From the NCBI GenBank assembly GCA_008692225.1, contig VICG01000016.1, positions 682,001 through 746,000 on the forward strand: a stretch of DNA of 64,000 bases. Direction: 5' to 3'. The stretch comes from Monilinia fructicola (taxonomy: Eukaryota > Ascomycota > Leotiomycetes > Helotiales > Sclerotiniaceae). The translations under genes were made by a program, and so were the position numbers. Of the stretch, positions 59,894-64,000 are shown piece after piece (the stretch's first letter is position 1; every line of letters starts with the position of its first letter). The notes under the pieces are model-generated. The model saw only the letters and a program-made list of their open reading frames with translations, did not search any database and had not been told where the DNA came from.

Positions 59894-62191
59894 ATGAAGT
59901 TCTTCATATGGTCATTATCTTTTGGATATGTGTTGTCTCAGAATGCTGTCTGCAATACAAGTTCGGGGGAAACAGCTTGCGGAACAATATGTTGTGCTAA
60001 GAATCAATACTGTGGATCTAGTGTTCCTGCACAATGTAAGGCCATCAACTCAACAGGAACGACACCTACATCTACAATTGAGAACCCGGAAGCACTTACA
60101 ACAAGCATTACTATAAATGTTCAACGTAAGTTTTTCGTCTTCAGTTGGAATCTTGAGACTTCTTTGCACATTGCCATGCACATTGCCAATTGGCACCGCA
60201 TCTCTTCTTTTCCACGCTCTATCACTCACAGTCATTGCAATCAATTCAACTTAAAACTAACTATATCTTCTACAGAATTATGGGATCTATTCGTTGGTCC
60301 TGTAGAAAAAGCAACAACCAATACAACTGTCTCTCCTACACCCATCCCAACAGCGGAACTCATCCCTCCACCGCCCCTCTATTATCCATCCTTTCCACCT
60401 GGAGCTCAAGTACCTTTGGCCCAAAAGAATGAGTCTTGGAAATTTCCCTCTGGATTTTTCTGGGGTGTAGCCTCTGCAGCATATCAAATTGAGGGAGCTG
60501 CTGCGGATGAGGGTAGAGGTCCTAGTGTCTGGGATGTATTTACACATAATGCTGCTGCAAAGGTGACAGCCTTTAACGAAACGGGAGATATTGGTGATAA
60601 TCAGTATTATTTATATAAACAAGGTTTGTTTTACCCGCCGGGTGGGAGTTGGATGAGATATAAGAGACAAAAACTGACAGAAATAGATATTGCAAGAATT
60701 GCAGCTCTTGGAGTCCCATATTATTCATTTTCGATTTCTTGGTCTAGAATTTTACCATTTGGAAAGGGTCCAGTTAATGAACTTGGTCTGAAACATTATG
60801 AAGACCTTATTGACACCTGTATCGAATATGGTGTTCAACCTATTGTTACATTGTTCCACGTATGTTTATTCATTCTTTCATTATCACTGCCGCCGCAGCT
60901 CCTGTTCATATACATATTGCTAATGTATTCCTCCTCAGTGGGATCTGCCTCTTTTTCTTCAAAACACCTATGGAGGATGGCTCTCCCCCGAAATAATAGA
61001 TGACTTTGTCAATTACGCCTCAATAATATTCAACCGATACGGAAACAAAGTTCCTCACTGGTTCACAGTAAATGAACCCCACGAATATTGCGGCGAATAC
61101 CCCTACCCAGCAAATTACTTCACAGCTGTAACCATTCCCCACAAACAACAGCCCTACTACTGCGCCCATCACACCTTACTTGCTCATGCAAAAGCCTACC
61201 ACCTCTTCAAATCTCTTGGCCTCAATGGAACAATTAGCATGAAAAACAATGGAGGCTATAAAATCCCCTTGACAAATTCCTCTGAAGATACCATCGCGGT
61301 ACAAAGGGCTTGGGACTTCAACGAGGGCTGGTATTCAAATCCTATCTACGTAAATGGAGATTATCCAACCCATCTCAAAGCCTATGTTGAAACCATCCCT
61401 CTCTCTTTCAGCGAAGAGGAAAAAGCATTGATCAATGGAACTGCGGATTTTTATGCTCATGATGCGTATACTTCATCTTATTACATGGCACCAGATACAG
61501 GAATCGATGCATGTACATCTAACACATCTCATCCATTATTTCCTCTCTGCTTTAATACGACGAATGTAGGTCCTGATGGGTGGTTGGTTGGGACACCCGC
61601 TGATCCACTAGCGAGTTGGTTACACAAAGCTGTGGATTGGGTTCCAACTTTCTTAAGATATATTCAGGAAACTTGGCCTAGTAAGGGAGGGATTGTTGTT
61701 TCAGAGTTTGGGTTTGTTGTCCCCATATCCTTATATATCCTCTCAATCCATATGACCATACCTCATCATTCCTTCCAAATATTTATCCCAACTAACATCA
61801 CCTCTTTTCAATAGTTTTGCCGACCCCTATGAAAATCAAAAAACCATTCTCGCAGATATTCGCACGGACTCTCCCAGAACAATCTATTACAGAGAATATA
61901 TGGAAGCGATATTAATGGCTATTGGTGATGGAGTAAACGTAGCTGGATCTTTGGCCTGGAGCATTATGGATAATTTGGAATGGGCTAGTGGTGAGTTTAA
62001 GCCTTCTTGTTTCTCTTCCCAAATCAAATAAAAGACTAACCAAAAGAATAACAGGCTACCACGTCAAATTCGGAATGCAATATGTAAATTTTACGACCGG
62101 GGAACGATACTATAAAGCGAGTTTCTTTGAATTTGTTAACGCATTTAAATTATATGCAGAAGATCCGGTTGTGCCTGTTTATGTTAAATAG
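59894..62191 (+). CDS. Secreted glycoside hydrolase family 1 beta-glucosidase with Cys-rich N-terminus, 612 aa
   Basis: Six exons (59894-60125, 60276-60623, 60687-60859, 60939-61711, 61815-61990, 62055-62191) give 612 residues. A signal peptide (MKFFIWSLSFGYVLSQ) is followed by an N-terminal cysteine cluster (about residues 20-50, with seven or more Cys) and a Thr/Pro-rich linker. The GH1 barrel starts at FPSGFFWGVASAAYQIEGA. The acid/base Glu is in TVNEPHEY (about residue 296) and the nucleophile Glu in VVSEFGF (about 507). WDLPLFLQNTYGGW and SLAWSIMDNLEW are further signatures. GH1 enzymes release glucose from beta-glucosides; secretion suggests plant-derived or cell-wall substrates. Introns one (150 nt) and two (63 nt) are multiples of three without stops, so retention would leave the frame open. 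Confidence 0.93.
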
Positions 62192-62763
62192 ATGAACGAG
62201 TTAGAGCAGTGGTTGAGATTATTCACATGTATATTTCGTTATGAGTATCTGACGAGATACCAGAAATCATCAAGTTGATATGTACTAAACGAATATGTTT
62301 CGTCGAAAGATCCCTGATGAGAAATTCTAAATCTTGATATAGTTACTGGAGTATTGTTGAATTTATCTTGAAGTTCTCAGACGGAAAATCTATCATTATG
62401 GTAGAGTATGATTACATTATAAATAAAGAGGTGTTTACACGGCGAATGGTGAATCAAGACCAATGAATCAAATTGGTATCTCTCTAAATAATACTGAAAA
62501 AGAAAAGAAAAGAAGAGAAGAGAAGAGAAGAGATGAGATGAGATGAGATGAGATGAGATTAAAAGAAAATAAAGGAAAATATTATTGTCAGACATTGGTG
62601 TCTTGTCTTTTCTATTGTACCTTTGATGTCCAGGGACCAATCAATCTACCTCCTCACATCTCAATTCTCTACCAGTAGAATTATCCCCCGTTCCTCATCC
62701 CCGTCTCTCATCCCCCGTCCCTCATCCTCCATCCCCCAACACCCAAGCAATTCCCTCCACCGT
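62192..62763. other. Convergent intergenic region GH1 / Rds1
   Basis: It contains an AGAGA/GAGAT pentamer microsatellite (about 62498-62562) and a CCCCGT-rich patch with TCATCC repeats near 62686-62740. No gene is seen. Confidence 0.6.
62496..62564. repeat. Pentanucleotide microsatellite (AAAAG, AGAAG, GAGAT)
   Basis: Purine-rich pentamer units progress from AAAAG through AGAAG to GAGAT over about 65 bp. Confidence 0.85.
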
Positions 62764-63948
62764 CTAAGAAATCTGCAAAACCAACGGCCCAGCCACCGTA
62801 ATCTCATCCGTCAACACCCCCGTCGTAGGCATCTGATTCGCCAAATTCAAATACGCATCACCGGCCAAGCCCTGCGGAACCGTGCACGCCCCATTAGCAA
62901 AGGGCGTAAAGGCCGTCCCCCCCGTTTGGCCGCCATTAGTAAAGGCGCAGGCGACCGCGCCCTGGCCCGTCGTGCTCAGCTGCAACGTGGAGCCGGGGGT
63001 GATGGCCGCCATTGGCGACGTCATGGTGAGAGGGGGGAAGGGTGTGACGGCGAGGTTGGAGCCCTGGGGACAGGACTGGATGAAGGGGGCGGCGAGGGAG
63101 AAGACGTTGCGGATTCCGAGGGGGGTGTCGAAGGCGGAGGGGACGGCGGAAACCTTGGAGGCCGTGCGGATGAAGGTTTGGTGGCGACTTTCGACGGTGA
63201 CGATCTCGGCGGCCACGGTGAGGATCGCCTTGCTGTTTATCAAGGGGGCGGCGCCGAGGTAGGCGCTTACGCCGATGTTTTCGAGGACGTTGGCGGTCGC
63301 CACCATGTTCTGGGCGGTGGTGAAGTTGAAGTTGTAAGTGCATGGGGCGACGGGCTGGGTGCCGGCGGCGGAGATGGCGGTCATGAGGGTGGTGACGTGG
63401 GTTGCTTCGGTCATGCCGACCATTTTTAGATTGGTGATGTCTTGGGGTGATAGGCCGAGAGCTGCGAAATCTGAATCGGGAAATTTGGCGAATCCTTGTT
63501 GGTAGAATGCTGTTTCGAGATTTTCGAGTGTGAGAGCACTAGAGGGATTTGTTAGTTGGGGTCCGCTTTCAAAGGGGATAGAAAAGGAAGAGGAATGACG
63601 CTCCGCTAGGCCACTGCCGTGGAGGCAGACTATTTTAATTGAAAACTTTCGAGCGCAGCGAGCTATGGGGGTTTGGGGGCTTGCCCCCATCAAAAGAATG
63701 AGCGGTGCCATAGAGACCCGCTCTTCATTCGAGTCTATACAGGAAAAGTAGAGAGTAAAGAGAAACACATACAATTGTAAAATATCCACATCAGTCAAAT
63801 TAGCCGGTAACCCCGTAGCCGTAACCTGACGTTCGCTAATCTCATACAACTTCAACGCTCTCTCATTTAACCTTGGCAACGCCGGAAGAGCTGTCGCTAC
63901 TGCCGCTAACCCAAGCACCGCTCCAATAACACATTTTAATCCAGGCAT
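62764..63948 (-). CDS. Rds1-like secreted ferritin-like domain protein, 316 aa
   Basis: Exon 1 (63948-63773) and exon 2 (63538-62764) are separated by an unusually long 234-nt intron (GTATGT donor, CCAACTAACAAATCCCTCTAG end) and give 316 residues. A signal peptide (VIGAVLGLAAVATALPAL) precedes the ferritin-like part. That part includes LTDVDILQF/ALTLENLETAFYQQGFAKF (joined across the intron), EATHVTTLMTAI and YNFNFTTAQNMVATANVLENIGVSAYLGAAP, with repeated Glu/His typical of the helical fold. It continues through EIVTVESRHQTFIRTASKV. Such proteins are annotated as stress-response protein Rds1; metal binding and function are unproven. Coding GC is high, unlike the neighbouring GH1 gene. The start is 52 bp from the window edge, so its promoter is cut off. 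Confidence 0.9.
   Translation of the reverse strand: MPGLKCVIGAVLGLAAVATALPALPRLNERALKLYEISERQVTATGLPANLTDVDILQLYVFLFTLYFSCIDSNEERVSMAPLILLMGASPQTPIARCARKFSIKIVCLHGSGLAERHSSSFSIPFESGPQLTNPSSALTLENLETAFYQQGFAKFPDSDFAALGLSPQDITNLKMVGMTEATHVTTLMTAISAAGTQPVAPCTYNFNFTTAQNMVATANVLENIGVSAYLGAAPLINSKAILTVAAEIVTVESRHQTFIRTASKVSAVPSAFDTPLGIRNVFSLAAPFIQSCPQGSNLAVTPFPPLTMTSPMAAITPGSTLQLSTTGQGAVACAFTNGGQTGGTAFTPFANGACTVPQGLAGDAYLNLANQMPTTGVLTDEITVAGPLVLQIS
63539..63772 (-). other. Long, hairpin-rich intron in the Rds1-like gene
   Basis: Splice borders are normal, with a strong CTAAC branch site. Between them lies a GC-rich block with stacked inverted repeats: AGCGG/CCGCT, GGGGGC-AA-GCCCCC (63675-63688), a CGAGC-rich near palindrome and CTGCC/GGCAG. 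No other intron in this window looks like this; most are 46-112 nt and show no such structure. It resembles an introner-like element or an inserted miniature element, which is inference. Confidence 0.6.
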
Positions 63949-64000
63949 TTTGAGTAATTTATCTTGAGTATAGAGAGTGAAATTGGCAGATCGAAGCGAG

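Noticed and set aside
62623..63429. 268-codon plus-strand ORF
   Set aside because: It is a shadow of the GC-rich Rds1 second exon, with Gly/Arg-rich artefact composition.

Overview
The window is nuclear DNA from a filamentous ascomycete. The evidence is many short spliceosomal introns (46-150 nt, GTAnGT donors, CTAAC/CTRAY branch sites), pyrimidine-rich promoters, AT-rich islands that look RIP-degraded, and a set of Pezizomycotina housekeeping genes. Protein flavour (ECM14, AKR1, SET9, CFIm25, Rds1, YjbQ) suggests Leotiomycetes, possibly a Sclerotiniaceae-like Helotiales; that placement is inference. No virus, plasmid, CRISPR array, rRNA or convincing tRNA was seen.

Layout. 0.6-5.6 kb: a MAPEG glutathione transferase converging on an epoxide hydrolase, then the pseudo-carboxypeptidase ECM14. 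5.6-12.2 kb: a gene-poor stretch with two AT-rich islands, many microsatellites and short palindromes. 12.2-16.6 kb: a large Sec7-PH Arf exchange factor. 18.4-25.3 kb: SRP72, the ankyrin-DHHC acyltransferase AKR1 and the SRP-receptor beta subunit. 25.8-34.8 kb: a compact housekeeping block (family X DNA polymerase, ESS1/PIN1 isomerase, RPB9, mitochondrial uL14, H4K20 methyltransferase SET9). 35.5-39 kb: a BTB protein and a PAP2/Aur1-like membrane enzyme. 39-44.4 kb: a 5.4 kb stretch with no recognisable gene. 44.4-50 kb: an MPP6-like exosome cofactor divergent from complex I NDUFS6, then CFIm25 and a YjbQ/UPF0047 protein. 51.3-55.9 kb: a Fig1-family membrane protein and an 11-exon rhodopsin-type membrane protein. 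56-59.9 kb: no recognisable gene. 59.9-64 kb: a secreted GH1 beta-glucosidase and a ferritin-like Rds1 protein.

Genes are mostly unrelated housekeeping functions. Small functional groupings are the two detoxification enzymes at the left end, two SRP-pathway genes flanking AKR1, and several RNA-biology genes (RPB9, MPP6, CFIm25). Divergent pairs that could share promoters are AKR1/SRPRB, ESS1/RPB9, MRPL38/SET9 and MPP6/NDUFS6.

The most striking global signal is technical or biological. Seven genes carry a total of nine interruptions that are each repaired by removing exactly one base, and eight of these can be pinned to or near a homopolymer run. In each gene the corrected total length becomes a multiple of three. 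Homopolymer over-calling in the assembly is the likeliest cause. The most unusual structural finds are an ESS1 first exon consisting of only the ATG, an atypically long hairpin-rich intron in the Rds1 gene, a 16-bp-period CGTGACA array, and two strongly over-represented intergenic palindromic motifs.
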